A stretch of 64,000 nucleotides of DNA from Ficedula albicollis (GCF_000247815.1 NC_021677.1:62126706-62190705), one strand, 5' to 3'. Positions 26,145 to 44,150 are shown, counted from the first letter of the stretch. Made by a program: numbers and translations. The notes: generated by a model from the letters alone, not told the origin.

Positions 26145-26610
26145 GAATCATGGAATCATAAAATCCTGGAATGGTTTGGGTTGGAAGGGATGTTAAAAAT
26201 CACCCAGTTTCACCCCATGCCGTGGGCAGGGACACCTTCCACTGTCCCAGGCTGCTCCAAGCCCTGTCCAGCCTGGCCTTGGGCACTTCCAGGGATTTGG
26301 GGCAGCCACAGGTGCTCTGGGCACCCTGTGCCAGGGCCTCCCCACCCTCCCATCAAAAAATTCTTCATTGTATCTGAGTCTGAATCAACCCTCTTTTAGA
26401 TTGAAACCCTTTCTGCTGTCACTCCAGGCCCTATAAAAATCTGTCCTTCCTTAAAAGGTTCCTTCAGGCTCTGCAAGGGGCTCTGAGCTCTCCCTGGAGC
26501 CTTCTCCTCTCCAGGTGAGCACCCCCAGCTCTCCCAGTCTGCTCCAGCCCTTGCAGCAGCTCCAGCCTCCTCTGGATTTGCTCCTCTGCTGAGTGCCAGG
26601 GCTGGGAGAA
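26145..26610 (-). mobile_element. CR1 LINE 3' end, longer copy
   Basis: From GGAATGGTTTGGGTTGGAAG through GCCTGGCCTTGGGCACTTCC to GCTCTGAGCTCTCCCTGGAG and CTCCAGGTGAGCACCCCCAG. Confidence 0.92.
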
Positions 26611-26897
26611 GAAGGAAAGAGAGGGGAGAAGGGATGGACAATGAAATTGGAAATTTTAGATGTCACTCAATTTGTGAGCAAGGAGCAGATGTCCCACCTT
26701 GAAGGAGCCTGTTCCCCTGAAACCCCAAGAGGCTTCGCTTCCCTCCCTGACAGGCACCAAAACTCCTGCTAATCCCTCCCAGACAGGGAAAACCCCCTCG
26801 GGAACAGCATCCAGCCACAACCAGGACGGGATCCCACCTCCCCGAGGGCTGACAAGCACAGAGCAGCATCTCCAGAGGCTTGAAACAAATCCAAAAG

Positions 26898-26903
26898 TTT
26901 ATT
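26898..26903 (-). terminator. GNG2: Distal GNG2 poly(A) signal (candidate)
   Basis: TTTATT on the plus strand (AATAAA on minus) in AAAAGTTTATTTCC, 3.3 kb past the GNG2 stop. It would end a long 3' UTR of the size I recall for mammalian GNG2. Confidence 0.5.
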
Positions 26904-28370
26904 TCCAACGAGTACACAGACCATGTGGGATGGGGATGCGCTACACCACGACTGGCTTCCGCCTGCAACCACCCCCTCCCCAAAATCCTGCTGCTGGCAG
27001 GGTGGCAATCCACAGACAGACACCACCAGCAACCTTTGCAGACAATAAAAGTCCTTTTTCCAGTACTCCAGATATTTTGTTTTCTTTAAAAGCCTGGGGG
27101 TAGTGGAATGTTGTTTGAAACCAGGCTGGAAATCCAGCATGGGGATGGAGGGGATGGGTGGGATTTTTGTTGTGAGGAGGGGAAACAACCTTGGCAGGTG
27201 ATCTCTGCTTGGCTAACAAAGGCAGATCTGTGTAAACAGAAATACTGGGGTGAAATACCTGGCAGAACACCAATGGCAACACCACAACCAACAGAAAATC
27301 AAGCCCAGCAACATAAAACACCTTCAAGGAGTAGTTTGGGTTAATTCAAAATCTCCCCCTCCCCGCTCCCCCATATTCATGCAGGTTTATTTCATCCTCT
27401 AAGTTATTAAGAATTCGAGTTGCAAAATAGGCAAGTCCTTAAAAAAATTATTACAAACCACTTTTATGACAGTGCTTGAGAAGGGGTGGGGTGGGAGCCC
27501 CGGGTCAGACCGGCTGCACTTCACTCTCTGTGACAATAAATCAGATTAAAAAGAAAAGACAAATCTCAGGATGGGGTTTTTACATCTCTGCCTGGCAACA
27601 CCAAGAATGAAACCAGCTGCAGAGCAAACCACTTCATCCACCCTTCATCCCAAAGCTAGGGGAGCTGTAGTAAAAGCATCAAAATTGGGGGAATTAGGGA
27701 GGGCTGGGACCATCTAGGCTACTCGTGGCTTACAAACATTCCCAGGTGCCAAAAGTTTGGAGTCCAGTGTGAGAAGAACTGGCCTTCTCTGTAGAAGAAC
27801 TAGAAAAAGAGTATGAAAAGGTAGAAAAACCAAAAAGCACTTTTTTTCACGGGCTAGAAAGAGTTACCAAAAGGTACCTAAAGATTTTTGCCCTCCTGGA
27901 TCCACAGGGATTTTTAAGCTCACTCCTGATTCAGAACTGGTCCAGCGGGGTCACCACAGACCCCCAAACCCCTTTTGTGACACCCAGCTCACTTTGTACA
28001 CAAATCCCCACATTATAATTCCCAAAGTGATGATTCCCAAAGTTTCCCAGGAGGATGGATGAGCAGGGGAAAGCCAGGAGGTGTTTAGCAGCAGGAAGGA
28101 GAGACAAGCCACGTCCACAAAAGTAGGGACCCAAGGAGGAGCCCAAAAAGGTGGTGTGTGTCCCCCAGGAGCAGATGGAGCAGAGCTGGGAATAACTCCC
28201 CAGGCTGGCAGGGAGCCCAGGCCGTGTGTAAACAGGGAATCAGGCACCTCTGGGAAGGGGCAGCCCCACAGCTCCCCTGGCCCTTCCCAACGTGGGGAGG
28301 GGGCAGCGGGAATGGGAGAGGCACGGGGGGCAGGAAGGGGCAGAAACATCCCAAGAGAAAGCAGCATCCT

Positions 28371-29090
28371 GTGGTGGGACAGCATCCCGTGGTGGGACAG
28401 GACAGGATCCCATGGTGGGACAGGACAGCATGGTGGGACAGGACAGGATCCCATGGTGGGACAGCATTCCGTGGTGGGACAGGATCCCGTGGTGGGACAG
28501 CATTCCGTGGTGGGACAGCTACAGCATCCCGTGGTGGGACAGGACAGCATCCCATGGTGGGACAGCATCCCGTGGTGGGACAGCTTCCTGTGGAGGAACA
28601 GCATCCCATTTTGGAGTAGCATCCCACCATGGCAGCTGTATCCTGCCATGAAGGAGCAGCATTCCATGGTGGAGCAGTATTCCATGGAGGAGAAGCATCC
28701 CACCATGGAGCTGTATCCCACCGTGGAGCAGCATTCCGTGGAGGAACAGCATCACACCGTGGAGCAGCATTCCATAGAGGAGCAGCATTCCATGGTGGGA
28801 CAGCATCTCGTGGAGGAACAGCATCCCATTTTGGAGTAGCATCTCACCATGGAGCTGTATCCCACCATGGAGAAGCATTCCATGGAGGAGAAGCATTCCA
28901 CAGAGGAACACATCCCACCATGGAGCAGCATTCCAAGGAGGAAAAGCATCCCATTTTGGAGTAGCACCCCGTGGTGGAGCAGCATCCCACCTTGGAGCGG
29001 CAATTTCCTGGAGGAACAGCATCCCATTTTGGAGCAGCATCCCACCATGGAGCTGTATCCCACCCTGAAGCAGCACCCCAGCACTGAACA
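28371..29090. repeat. GNG2 3' region minisatellite
   Basis: Degenerate array of CATCCCATGGTGGGACAG, changing gradually to CATTCCATGGAGGAGCAG units of about 18-22 bp. It lies within the probable GNG2 3' UTR and is open in several frames without coding features. Confidence 0.93.
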
Positions 29091-29826
29091 CCATCCCAGC
29101 AACATTCCAGAGCAGCCCCAAGGGAAGGAAGTGCTACCAGGAGCCAGGGAAAGAGCAGGACCGAGCGAGGAGGGCAGAGGCACAGAGGTGTAGGAGGAAA
29201 GGAAAGACCCGGAAAGAAGCGCTCAAACTTGGATTTGGGGAGTTCTGGCTCGCCCTGCAGCCGGGCTGGCCCCTGCCCTGTGGCAGGAGGTATTTCAGGC
29301 ACGTCTAAGGCATCTCAGGAGCTCTCTCTGCTTTCAGAATCGCCTCTGGTTCCTCCCTGCAGCTTCTTCCACCAGCACGTGGTGCCGAACGCTAGAAAAG
29401 AAAAGTCTGGAGCGGATGAAGGGAATGAAACTCTCATGCACTAGCACTGAATGTCATCACAGGGCCATGGAGCACCAAGCACGACACAGGAATCACTTGT
29501 ACTTGCAGAACCAAAGCTAACCATAGAGAGGATGGGAAAAAGTGGGGTTTTACTGGGGACACGGAGCTGCCGGTGCCCCCTCGACCCCCCCTGCTACGCT
29601 ACAGCCAGAAATGAAAAAAGCACAAGACCAAACACTGAGTAACAGCACAGCCACCTAACCTGTCGCTATATATTTGACAAATCAAAAATATTAGCTTGGA
29701 AAGAAACCAACAATATCATTCCAAGAGGGTTACACACATCCCTAGCAGTTAACTTTGCTCAGCACAGCTCTGGTGCTTTAAATATGGAACAATCAAACAA
29801 TTTTGTGAGCAGAAAAGTGACACAGA

Positions 29827-29832
29827 TTTATT
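29827..29832 (-). terminator. GNG2: Proximal GNG2 poly(A) signal (candidate)
   Basis: TTTATT on the plus strand in ACAGATTTATTCTTTACATG, about 350 bp past the stop. Confidence 0.45.
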
Positions 29833-30018
29833 CTTTACATGTTTTTTTTTGTTTTGTTTTGTTTTTCTCTTTCTAGGCAACTCTACAGACTTCAGATCTT
29901 TTGCCTCGCAATGCAGATCATCTGATTCCCCCAAAGGTGGCCAGGTTCTTTAAACATGCACATCTCTGTAGCTTCCAGGCCGTGGTTTTTTGTTTGTTTT
30001 TTTTTTTTTTTAAACTTA

Positions 30019-30043
30019 CCCCCCCCCCCCCCCCCCCCCCCCC
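30019..30043. repeat. Short poly-C run between duplicated T tracts
   Basis: About 25 C flanked on each side by a T run plus TTTAAACTTA; the flanks look like the two ends of one locus joined through the artefact. Confidence 0.8.
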
Positions 30044-30179
30044 GTTTTTTTGTTTTTTTTTTTTTTTTTTTTAAACTTATTTTTGTTTAAATTCTGCGGA
30101 CCAGCAGGTCGTCCCCATTCCTAAAAACTCTACATCAGTGTTCAGGGTGGCCTGAGTGCCTGTCAGGCTCCTCCAGGGT

Positions 30180-31877
<1,698 letters not shown>

Positions 31878-31968
31878 CTAAACAAAAACCCAGCGAAAAA
31901 AAAAAATAGGGAAAAGTAGGGGAATGAGTTAAAGAGAATAAAGATGGACAGCACATTCAGAGTGTGTG

Positions 31969-35125
<3,157 letters not shown>

Positions 35126-35491
35126 GTGTGGAAGGGAATGGCACATTCCAAGGGAAGGGAAAAGAATGGAGGCTGCACTGACAGACATTCACACCTGTCC
35201 TGACTGGAGGGCTCCAAAACCCCAAATGTTTATGAGCAACCACCTACTAATTTTTAATTGGAGAGAGATGGGGAGGGAAGAGCAAATTAAAGAGGTGCTC
35301 ATGGATATCACTCAACATTCTCATTCCCAGACTTCATCCCACAAATCATCCTGTGACTCTGGGCCACAGACACAGCCTTGACACGTTGGTACCCTGCTGC
35401 CAGTCCTGCAATACCCCAAAGATGGGCTGGGAGTGTTGGAGCCATCAAATGAGGGGGTGAGGAAGGGAGAGGCCAACCCTGGACACAAGAG

Positions 35492-35492
<1 letters not shown>

Positions 35493-35570
<78 letters not shown>
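35493..35570. repeat. 78-nt poly-C run (assembly artefact)
   Basis: Pure C between unrelated unique flanks. Confidence 0.9.
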
Positions 35571-36930
35571 ACTGATTGATGAATGGGAAAAGATATTTGC
35601 CTTTACAAACAAACTGCAGGTTTGCTGATAAATTAAATTGGATATTGAAAGGTGAAAGAAGCAATGGGGGAAAACCATGAATTCCATAAGAATTAAAAAT
35701 TTAAAGGGAGGGTTGTACATTAGAGGGGAATCTCAGGCATCAGGTGTTTTGGGAAGTCTGTGCCTCTCAAGTAGGGAAAGAGAGAGGGAAATGCAGTTGG
35801 GAAATTGGGATTAAAAAGAGGCTGTGTCCTCCCAAAATTTGACAGAACCCAGGGGAATGCCCCATGGCCTCTCCCTTTTCTCAAATAAAGCAAAAGGACT
35901 CCTCTGTCTCCTTTTTGGACATAAACCTCTGGTTTTCATGGATTAATTTTCCTGACAAGGGACGTCCCTTGGGTGACACTGGGGCTGTCCAGAGCCCAGC
36001 CTGCAGCAGCAGGAGCCCAGCTGAGCTGTGCTTTGGGGTTTGCTGTTCCATGAAAACCTGTGACAGCAACAGGAACAGGATTTCTGTGCCAGGCTCATTC
36101 CCTGCCCACCATCCAGCCCAGCGTGTGCCCAGCACCCCTTGGCCTCCCTGGCTTTGTCCCTGCTGCCAATTTGCACATTGAGATGCTAAACAGGATGCTG
36201 GAGTTTCCTGTTTCTGGAGGTTTCTCCCCCAGGCAGGGGGGGATGCTCATTAAGGCCACGCCAGGCTGGGTCCCGGATGTTTTTCTGGCTCTTTCTACCA
36301 GCAGTGAGCTCTGGCAGAGGCAGCAGAACCCAGCATCCAGCCCCTCCAGCAGCACTCCTGCCTGGTTTGGGCTGCCTGACAGCTCCAAAATGGGCTTTTT
36401 TTGGGGATGTCCTGCAATAGCAGGGCACAGCAAGACCCCTGGGTGATGGGACGAGCCCTAAAATAAGGGAATTGTGTTTTAAGGAAAAGGTGAGGGCATG
36501 CCCAGCTCAAGCTCATCTTAGGGGGTTTAGAGTGCTTGGAGAGAGGGATTTATAGAAGGAATCAACCTGGCACTGGTGCTGTGCCTGGAGAACAGTCATG
36601 CCAGGGCCAGCTGGGGTGTGAGGATGAGGAGGGGAGCACAAGGAGGGGTTCTTTTTTTACCAGAAGCCGATCTCTCCGGTGGTTTGTGCCTCTCAGGGAA
36701 GCTCTGCTCCTCTTGGCCCTTCACCGCCTTCAAATCAAGAGAACAGAAAGCAAAACTCAGCTCCATGGGAGCTTCACTGCCAGCACCAGGGAGCCAGAGG
36801 TGCAGGGGTGCCACAGCCCAGCCCCCAGTGACATTTTCTGTTTGCATTCAGGGAGGTTTGTCAGCACAGGAAGAGGTTTCAGACAGCGGGCAAGCGGCCC
36901 AGGGCTGCTGGCAGCCCTGCAGCTGAGCGG
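35571..36930. other. GNG2 intron, no gene seen
   Basis: Unique intronic DNA. Several 80-130-codon frames occur, but with no domains or consistent splice context. Confidence 0.6.
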
Positions 36931-36956
36931 GCTGGAGGATGCACAGGGGCAGGGCA

Positions 36957-37745
36957 GGGATTTCGGGGCAGGGATTTCAGGGTATCCCTTTCAGGGCATG
37001 GATTTTGGGGCAGGGATTTCAGGGTATTGGATTTTGGGGCAGGGATTTCATGGCACGGATTTTGGGGCAGGGATTTTGGGGTATGGATTTTGGGGCAGGG
37101 ATTTCAGGGTATGGATTTTGGGGCAGGGATTTCAGGGTATGGATTTTGGGGCAGGGATTTCAGGGTATGGATTTTGGGGCAGGGATTTCAGGGTATGGAT
37201 TTTGGGGCAGGGATTTCAGGGTATGGATTTTGGGGCAGGGATTTCAGGGTATGGATTTTGGGGCAGGGATTTCAGGGTATGGATTTTGGGGCAGGGATTT
37301 CAGGGTATGGATTTTGGGGCAGGGATTTCAGGGTATGGATTTTGGGGCAGGGATTTCAGGGTATGGATTTTGGGGCAGGGATTTCAGGGTATGGATTTTG
37401 GGGCAGGGATTTCAGGGTATGGATTTTGGGGCAGGGATTTCAGGGTATGGATTTTGGGGCAGGGATTTCAGGGTATGGATTTTGGGGCAGGGATTTCAGG
37501 GTATGGATTTTGGGGCAGGGATTTCAGGGTATGGATTTTGGGGCAGGGATTTCAGGGTATGGATTTTGGGGCAGGGATTTCAGGGTATGGATTTTGGGGC
37601 AGGGATTTCAGGGTATGGATTTTGGGGCAGGGATTTCAGGGTATCCATTTCAGGGCATGGATTTTGGGGCAGGGATTTTGGGAAATGGATTTCAGGGTGT
37701 GGATTTTGGGGCAGGGATTTCAGGGTGTGGATTTCGGGGCAGGGA
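36957..37745. repeat. 28-bp minisatellite
   Basis: About 27 copies of a 28-bp unit made of GGCAGGGATTTCAGGGTAT plus GGATTTTGG, nearly perfect from 37080 to 37640 and degenerate at both edges. 28 is one more than a multiple of 3, so frames rotate and stay open. Confidence 0.97.
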
Positions 37746-37829
37746 TTCCACTGTCTGCTGCACAGAGCTCAGGGTGGGGTGGAAGGATCATCTCCTGGGG
37801 AATGCTGCTCCTGGCTGGATCTGCTCTGC

Positions 37830-37865
37830 TTTATATATACTTTATATATATATTTATATATACCT
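37830..37865. repeat. TATA-rich microsatellite
   Basis: Short stretch of TTTATATATACTTTATATAT and variants. Confidence 0.8.
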
Positions 37866-38129
37866 TACATAAAAAGTATTGCCCAGAATGAGCAGAGAAA
37901 GCTCCAAAAACCCGGGTTTGTGAGATCCAACACAGACCCAGCTCTCTGCCATGGCTGGAGGCTCAGCTCAGCCCTTGCATTGTTTCCCTCCTGCTTCTCC
38001 TTTCCCTGCAAAGCAGCAATTTGGAATTTGGAGAGCCATGGTTCTGGCACAGCAGCTGGGAAAGCTGGTGCAGGTTCAGCCAAGCTGCTGCTGCTGCTGC
38101 CTGGTTTGGGTGGCACAGAGACTTTCCCC

Positions 38130-38260
38130 AGGCAGCAAAGTCACCCCTGGAGGTGTAAAAGTGTGTGGAGGTGGCAGCTGGGGACATGGGTTAGTGGTGG
38201 GATTGGCAGTGCTGAGATCTTAGAGGGCTTCTCCAGCCTAAACAATTCCCTCTCATACAA
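38130..38260 (+). mobile_element. CR1 LINE 3' tail fragment
   Basis: GTGTGGAGGTGGCAGCTGGG, then GATTGGCAGTGCTGAGATCT and TTCTCCAGCCTAAACAATTC. Confidence 0.85.
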
Positions 38261-38370
38261 AGGACCTGCTCCAGTGGCAGGGAATCACTTCAGGGATGTC
38301 ATTCCATGTTTGGGATCCATGGGAGCAGGGAGGGCTGCAGAGAGCATGGCTGCTACAGCCCTGACCCTTG

Positions 38371-39220
38371 AAATGATTCTGTATATCCCACCCTGCTGCC
38401 ATCCTTTAAATGATTCTGTATATCCCACCCTGCTGCCATCCTTTAAATGATTCTGTATATCCCACCCTGCTGCCATCCTTTAAATGATTCTGTATATCCC
38501 ACCCTGCTGCCATCCTTTAAATGATTCTGTATATCCCACCCTGCTGCCATCCTTTAAATGATTCTGTATATCCCACCCTGCTGCCATCCTTTAAATGATT
38601 CTGTATATCCCACCCTGCTGCCATCCTTTAAATGATTCTGTATATCCCACCCTGCTGCCATCCTTTAAATGATTCTGTATATCCCACCCTGCTGCCATCC
38701 TTTAAATGATTCTGTATATTCCACCCTTTAAATAATTCTGTATATCCCACCCTGCTGCCATCCTTTAAATGATTCTGTATATCCCACCCTGCTGCCATCC
38801 TTTAAATGATTCTGTATATTCCACCCTTTAAATAATTCTGTATATCCCACCCTGCTGCCATCCTTTAAATGATTCTGTATATCCCACCCTGCTGCCATCC
38901 TTTAAATGATTCTGTATATTCCACCCTTTAAATAATTCTGTATATCCCACCCTGCTGCCATCCTTTAAATGATTCTGTATATCCCACCCTGCTGCCCCCC
39001 TTTGAATGATTCTGCATATCCCACCCTGCTGCCACCCTTTAAATAATTCTGTATATCCCACCCTGCTGCCATCCTTTAAATGATTCTGTATATCCCACCC
39101 TGCTGCCATCCTTTAAATGATTCTGTATATCCCACCCTGCTGCCATCCTTTAAATGATTCTGTATATCCCACCCTGCTGCCCCCCTTTGAATGATTCTGT
39201 ATATCCCACCCTGCTGCAAG
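38371..39220. repeat. 37-bp minisatellite
   Basis: About 23 units of ATGATTCTGTATATCCCACC followed by CTGCTGCCATCCTTTAA. In three places a shortened unit (ATTCCACCCTTTAAATAATT) recurs, giving a higher-order pattern. Confidence 0.97.
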
Positions 39221-39794
39221 GAAACCCTCCCTTGTTCTTACCACAGCCAGCCCTAGGGACACTAAAATGGGGAAAAGAGCCCCAAAAATAAGGTGAGGGA
39301 AGGGTGGGAGGGGTGACCTGTGAGCACAGGGCTGCTGGGACAATGCTGGGGACTCTGGGGCATCAGAGCCACCAGGAGCCACCACAGCCTTGGCCACACT
39401 CAGCTGCTCTGCAGGTGCAGAAACAAGAACCAGTTTGGGGCCAGTGATGGTTTTAGAGCATTTCCACACCTGGGGAGAACCTGGGGTGTTGATAACATAG
39501 ACAACAAAATAAAATAATAACAAATAAACGACAAATTCATAACAAAAATAAGACAGCAGATGACAAAATAACACAATATAATAATAAATAAAAATATTTT
39601 TAAAAAGACACTTCAAAGTGAGCTGGTGAATGTCCCACCTCAGAAAACAGTGGAGATGCTCCACTAGGGCAGCCACAAAATCAGCTTTTAAATCCCAAAG
39701 AGAGGATGTGCCCCCAGGAAGGTGTGGGACCACCAGGAGCAACCCCAAAATTCAATGGGTTTTTTTTTGTTTGGATTGGATTTATCATGGAGAG

Positions 39795-40115
39795 ATGGAA
39801 TGGTTTGGGTTGAAAGGGACCTTAAATCCAATTTAATTTGCATTTAAATTAAATTGATTTAATTTAAATCCTTAAATCCAATCCCATTCCACCCCCTGCC
39901 ATGGCAGGGACACTTTCCACCATCCCAGGCTGCTCCAAGCCCAATGTCCAGCCTGGCCTTGGGCACTGCCAGGGGTTTGGGGCAGCCACAGCTGCTCTGG
40001 GCACCCTGTGCCACACTGCCGGGGATCCAGGGCCAGCCACAGCTGCTCTGGGCACCCTGTGCCAGCCCCTCTCCACCCTCACAGGGCAGAATTCCCAATA
40101 TCCCACCCATTCCCT
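39795..40115 (-). mobile_element. CR1 LINE 3' tail with internal duplication
   Basis: ATGGAATGGTTTGGGTTGAA, GTCCAGCCTGGCCTTGGGCA, and CAGCCACAGCTGCTCTGGGC twice in a row. Confidence 0.92.
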
Positions 40116-40849
40116 TTGTCCTGTCCTCCTCCAAAGTCCCTCTCCAGCTTTTTGCACCCCTTTAAACAATCTCCACCCTTTGCACACACAGTGAGTGACC
40201 CGCAGCCCCTCTGCACAACAAACAAACATCAAAACAAGCCAGAGTTGTAATTACAGTGCAGAGCCCAAAAGAGACAATATCCATGTCCTGGCCCTGTGAA
40301 ACATCATTAGCATGAAGATAATGAGGAAGCACTCATTAACCTGTGGGCTCCAAGGCAGGAATCCCATTATCCAGGCACACACCTGCCATTAAGTGAGGGA
40401 AATCAGGCACTGCCTGAATTCCCCTGGGAGTGCCACAAAACTCCTCTCACTGCAGGCAGAGCTCAGCACAACAGGCCCTGTGATCATCAACACCACCAAA
40501 GTTGGGTGGTTTTTACCTTCATGTTTGGGATTTTTGCTGCCCAGGGCCAGGAGCTGAGCTCTGATGGAGAGGATGTGGAGATTAATTGGGATCAAGCTCC
40601 TGTATCCTGTATGCCATCACTCCAGCACCCTGGGAATATCCAAATTCCCCAAATGGGGTCAGGCAGGGCTCTCTGCATCCACCACATCTCCAGTTCTGGC
40701 TCTGGAAGTTCCCATCCCAGGGAGCTGCACTGCTGGGAAATGCAATAAACTTCCCTCTAAATGCCACACTCAAATATTTTGGCTTTTTTTTTTTTTTTCC
40801 TTGGATCTGAGGATGTTTTCCAGGGTGTTGTTGGGTTGATTGCAATGAG

Positions 40850-41110
40850 TAAAGAGGAACTGGGGCTTGAAGGAGTGGAGGATGCTCCAGCAGCTTGGCT
40901 TGGCTTAAATCTCTTCCCTGTGAGGGTGGTGAGAGCCTGGCACAGGTTTCCCAAAAAAGCTGTGGCTGCCCCTGGATCCCTGGAAGTGTCCAAGGCCAGG
41001 CTGGACAGGGCTGGGAGCAGCCTGGGGCAGTGGAAGGTGTCCCTGCCATGGCAGGGGTTGGAATAAAATGGGCTTTAAAATCCCTTCCAACCCAAACCAT
41101 CCTGGGATTC
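40850..41110 (+). mobile_element. CR1 LINE 3' tail
   Basis: CCCTGTGAGGGTGGTGAGAG, GCTGTGGCTGCCCCTGGATC and CCTTCCAACCCAAACCATCC, ending GGGATTCCATGA. Confidence 0.93.
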
Positions 41111-41119
41111 CATGAAAAA

Positions 41120-41850
41120 CGCTGCCAATACAAGTCTGAACACGAAAATTTTGCTGCTGATTTTTGCTAGTTGGGTCCTTAAGCTCCAAAAAAAAACACC
41201 TCAAGGCACCAAAAACTGGGATTTAGGCAGGCAAACAGCGAGGCACACCCCTGACTCTGTGAATTCTGTGAATCCCTGGTGCAGCTGTGCCAGCTGCCCC
41301 AAAATCATCTTTGGTCCATTATATGCAACAACAAACGTGGGTGTGGAGCAGCTTGTTGGATGGGATGGGGCTTGAAGTGCCCCGAGCTAAAAGCCACCAT
41401 TGCTCAGGCCAAGGACAGCCAGCCCTGCTCCATCCCAGCCAGTGCCACCCGTTCCCCCAGCAAACGGCACCGACAGCCCAGAACAGCAAAAGGAGCATTT
41501 CAGAGCCCTCCTGCTAAGCTGCCATCCCGTTGCTCCCTGCCAGCCCGGGCTCCTGGGGGGCTGTGGCAGCCCAGAGCTGCCAGCTCTGCCTGCAGGAGTC
41601 ATTGAAGCTTCCTCTGCCAGCCCCTGCCAGCAGCAGCAGCTGCTCTGCGCGGAGCTCAGGCTGAGCAGCATCCTGGGATCCGAGCGCCTGCTGCTGGATC
41701 CAGCTCCAGCTCCAGCCCCAACCCCGTGGAGTCGGAGCTCAACCACCCCCAAAAGGTTTTTGTCCTCTTTTTGTTGTTGGGTTTTAGCTCCAGGTCTGCG
41801 TGGGCGGAGAGTGGAATTCTCCTGAATGTTTAAGAAAATAATGGCGTTTT
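41120..41850. other. GNG2 intron, GC-rich unique segment
   Basis: Rich in CAGC/CTGC trinucleotides with frames open on both strands. No domain or splice-supported gene could be recognised. Confidence 0.55.
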
Positions 41851-41854
41851 CCCA

Positions 41855-41995
41855 TCCCTGGCAGTGTCCCAGGCCAGGCTGGATGGAGCTTGGAGCACCC
41901 TGGGATAGAGGAAAGTGTCCCTGCCATGGCAGGGGGAGGAAAAAAAAGGAGCTTTAAGATCCCTTCCAACCCAAACCATTCCACAGCTTTATGAT
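41855..41995 (+). mobile_element. CR1 LINE 3' tail fragment
   Basis: GTGTCCCAGGCCAGGCTGGA, then GATCCCTTCCAACCCAAACC ending near TTTATGATTTT. Confidence 0.9.
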
Positions 41996-42289
41996 TTTAA
42001 GGGTGAATAATTAATGCAATCACCCTAAACAGGCACTGCCATTACAGAAGGGGCCTCTCAGAGCACATTTTGCCCCTGTCCAGATTCAGGGAATCATCCC
42101 TGGGAAGCACTTCCCGACATTCCTGGAAATGCAAACAGCCCCTGAGTGAGATTTCAAGGTGAGACACCTCCTGCACCCCTCAGGCTCTGAGAGGGTCTTT
42201 GCCCACCCAGCTCTGCTCCTTCCCAGTTCCAAACCAGTGGAACATCCTCTCCTGAGAGCTGGAATGGGAAGAGGCACTGGAATTGGCAG

Positions 42290-42395
42290 CCCAGCCACTG
42301 GAGGGATTTCAAATCCATGTGGATGTGGCACTTGGGGACACATGGAATGACCTCAGAGAGCTTTTCCAACCTGAATGATTCCAGCATTCCAGTTT
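42290..42395 (+). mobile_element. CR1 LINE 3' tail fragment
   Basis: GGAGGGATTTCAAATCCATG, TGTGGCACTTGGGGACACAT and CTTTTCCAACCTGAATGATT. Confidence 0.9.
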
Positions 42396-42584
42396 CCAGA
42401 CTTTTTTTTTTTTTTTTTCCCTCTGCTTTCCACAAAACCCATCTCTCCCCTCTGAACCAAAAGGAAAAGCAGGAATGAAACAGAAAGTGCTGACATTGGC
42501 CAGGATGAAACCTCTCTGTTCCCAGGATTTTGGGGAGAGAAGGGATCAGGCTTGTTCCTACCAGGCAGGCATCACCCAGGGGGG

Positions 42585-42860
<276 letters not shown>

Positions 42861-42960
42861 AAGGGGTTTTTGGACAAAAAAAGGGGGTTTTTTAGACAGA
42901 AAATGAGGGTTTTTTTGGACAGAAAAGGGGTTTTTTGGATAGAAAACGGGTTTTTGGTCC
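42861..42960. repeat. About 22-bp degenerate repeat
   Basis: TTTTTTGGACAGAAAAGGGG-like units, four to five times, just after the adapter remnant. Confidence 0.8.
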
Positions 42961-43562
42961 AGGAATGGTTCCAGGCTGGATATTATAACAAAGAAATTTG
43001 TCCCAAATCTCATTCACACTGGGATTTCTCCATGTCCCTGTGCTTCCCTAGGGCTGAGCCCAGCCCATCCCCACTGAGACAAGCAGGCTCTCCCAAAATC
43101 TGCCTTTTCCTCCCCAAAACCAGCCAGGTGCAGCATCCCAGAAGGGATAACTGGGAACAGGGCTGGAGCGTGGGAATCCCTCGTGAGGGGCTGGATGGCT
43201 TTGCCAAGCATCTTGTGGCTTTTGCTAAAAGCCATGGCTAAAAATAGGTGGCTCAGCTGAAAAAAAAAAAAAAAATTGCTAAATATATCCAGAAAAGTAT
43301 AAAAATACTCCAGGCAAAACAGAAAATAGCAGAGCCACGTTTTCCAGGGGATGGGAGATGGGAGAGTCCCACTGATCCCAACAGGAGTTACAGATCTGGC
43401 TGGGAAAGGAGACTAAAAACACCCAAATTCCACGTGTTTCACTCTTTCCTTAAGGAAAGAAAATGCTCTGAGCTCGATTTGTGCCTGTGAGGCAAAGAAA
43501 AGCTTCATCCTCACTGGTGGTTCCAGCCACAGCTCCCAGGGATTTGATTCCCTTTCCCAGCC

Positions 43563-43695
<133 letters not shown>

Positions 43696-43789
43696 TCCAA
43701 AACAGTGTTTAAATCCCTGGGAAGCAGCTTGCAGGTCAGAGATGTGCTGGTAGATAAAGAAATAAATAAATTGAAAGACAACAGAGTGG

Positions 43790-43931
<142 letters not shown>

Positions 43932-44024
43932 CGAGCCTGTTTCCATGGAAACAGCTTCCTCATCCCAGCAGCATCCGATCCCTCCTGCCAAACACGAGAG
44001 GAGGGGTGGGCACCCAGTTATCCA

Positions 44025-44150
44025 TCCCAGAATATTTTGGCTTGGAAGGGACCTTAAATCCCATCCAAATCCACCCCCTGCCATGTCCAGGGACACCTCC
44101 CTCCATCCCAGGCTGCTCCAAGCCCTGTCCAACCTGGACATTTCCAGGGA
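44025..44150 (-). mobile_element. CR1 LINE 3' tail fragment
   Basis: CTTGGAAGGGACCTTAAATC, CCTGCCATGTCCAGGGACAC and AGGCTGCTCCAAGCCCTGTC. Confidence 0.9.

Larger units (their letters stand above)
26880..30179 (-). other. GNG2: GNG2 3' UTR (probable extent)
   Basis: No introns or other genes are seen between the GNG2 stop and the distal signal, and most of the stretch is unique sequence apart from a minisatellite. A proximal signal near 29830 would give a 350-nt UTR instead; both may be used. Extent is inferred. Confidence 0.5.

Noticed and set aside
36536..38450. Glycine-rich (GQGFQGMDFGAG) repeat proteins of 280-500 residues
   Set aside because: By-product of a stop-free 28-bp minisatellite whose frames rotate; no conserved flanks.
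38371..39220. CRISPR-like regular repeats
   Set aside because: Repeats are head-to-tail without unique spacers, in a vertebrate intron; this is a minisatellite.
41400..41825. 141-residue Pro/Ser-rich frame
   Set aside because: GC-rich intron DNA with frames open on both strands; no domains, no splice partners.
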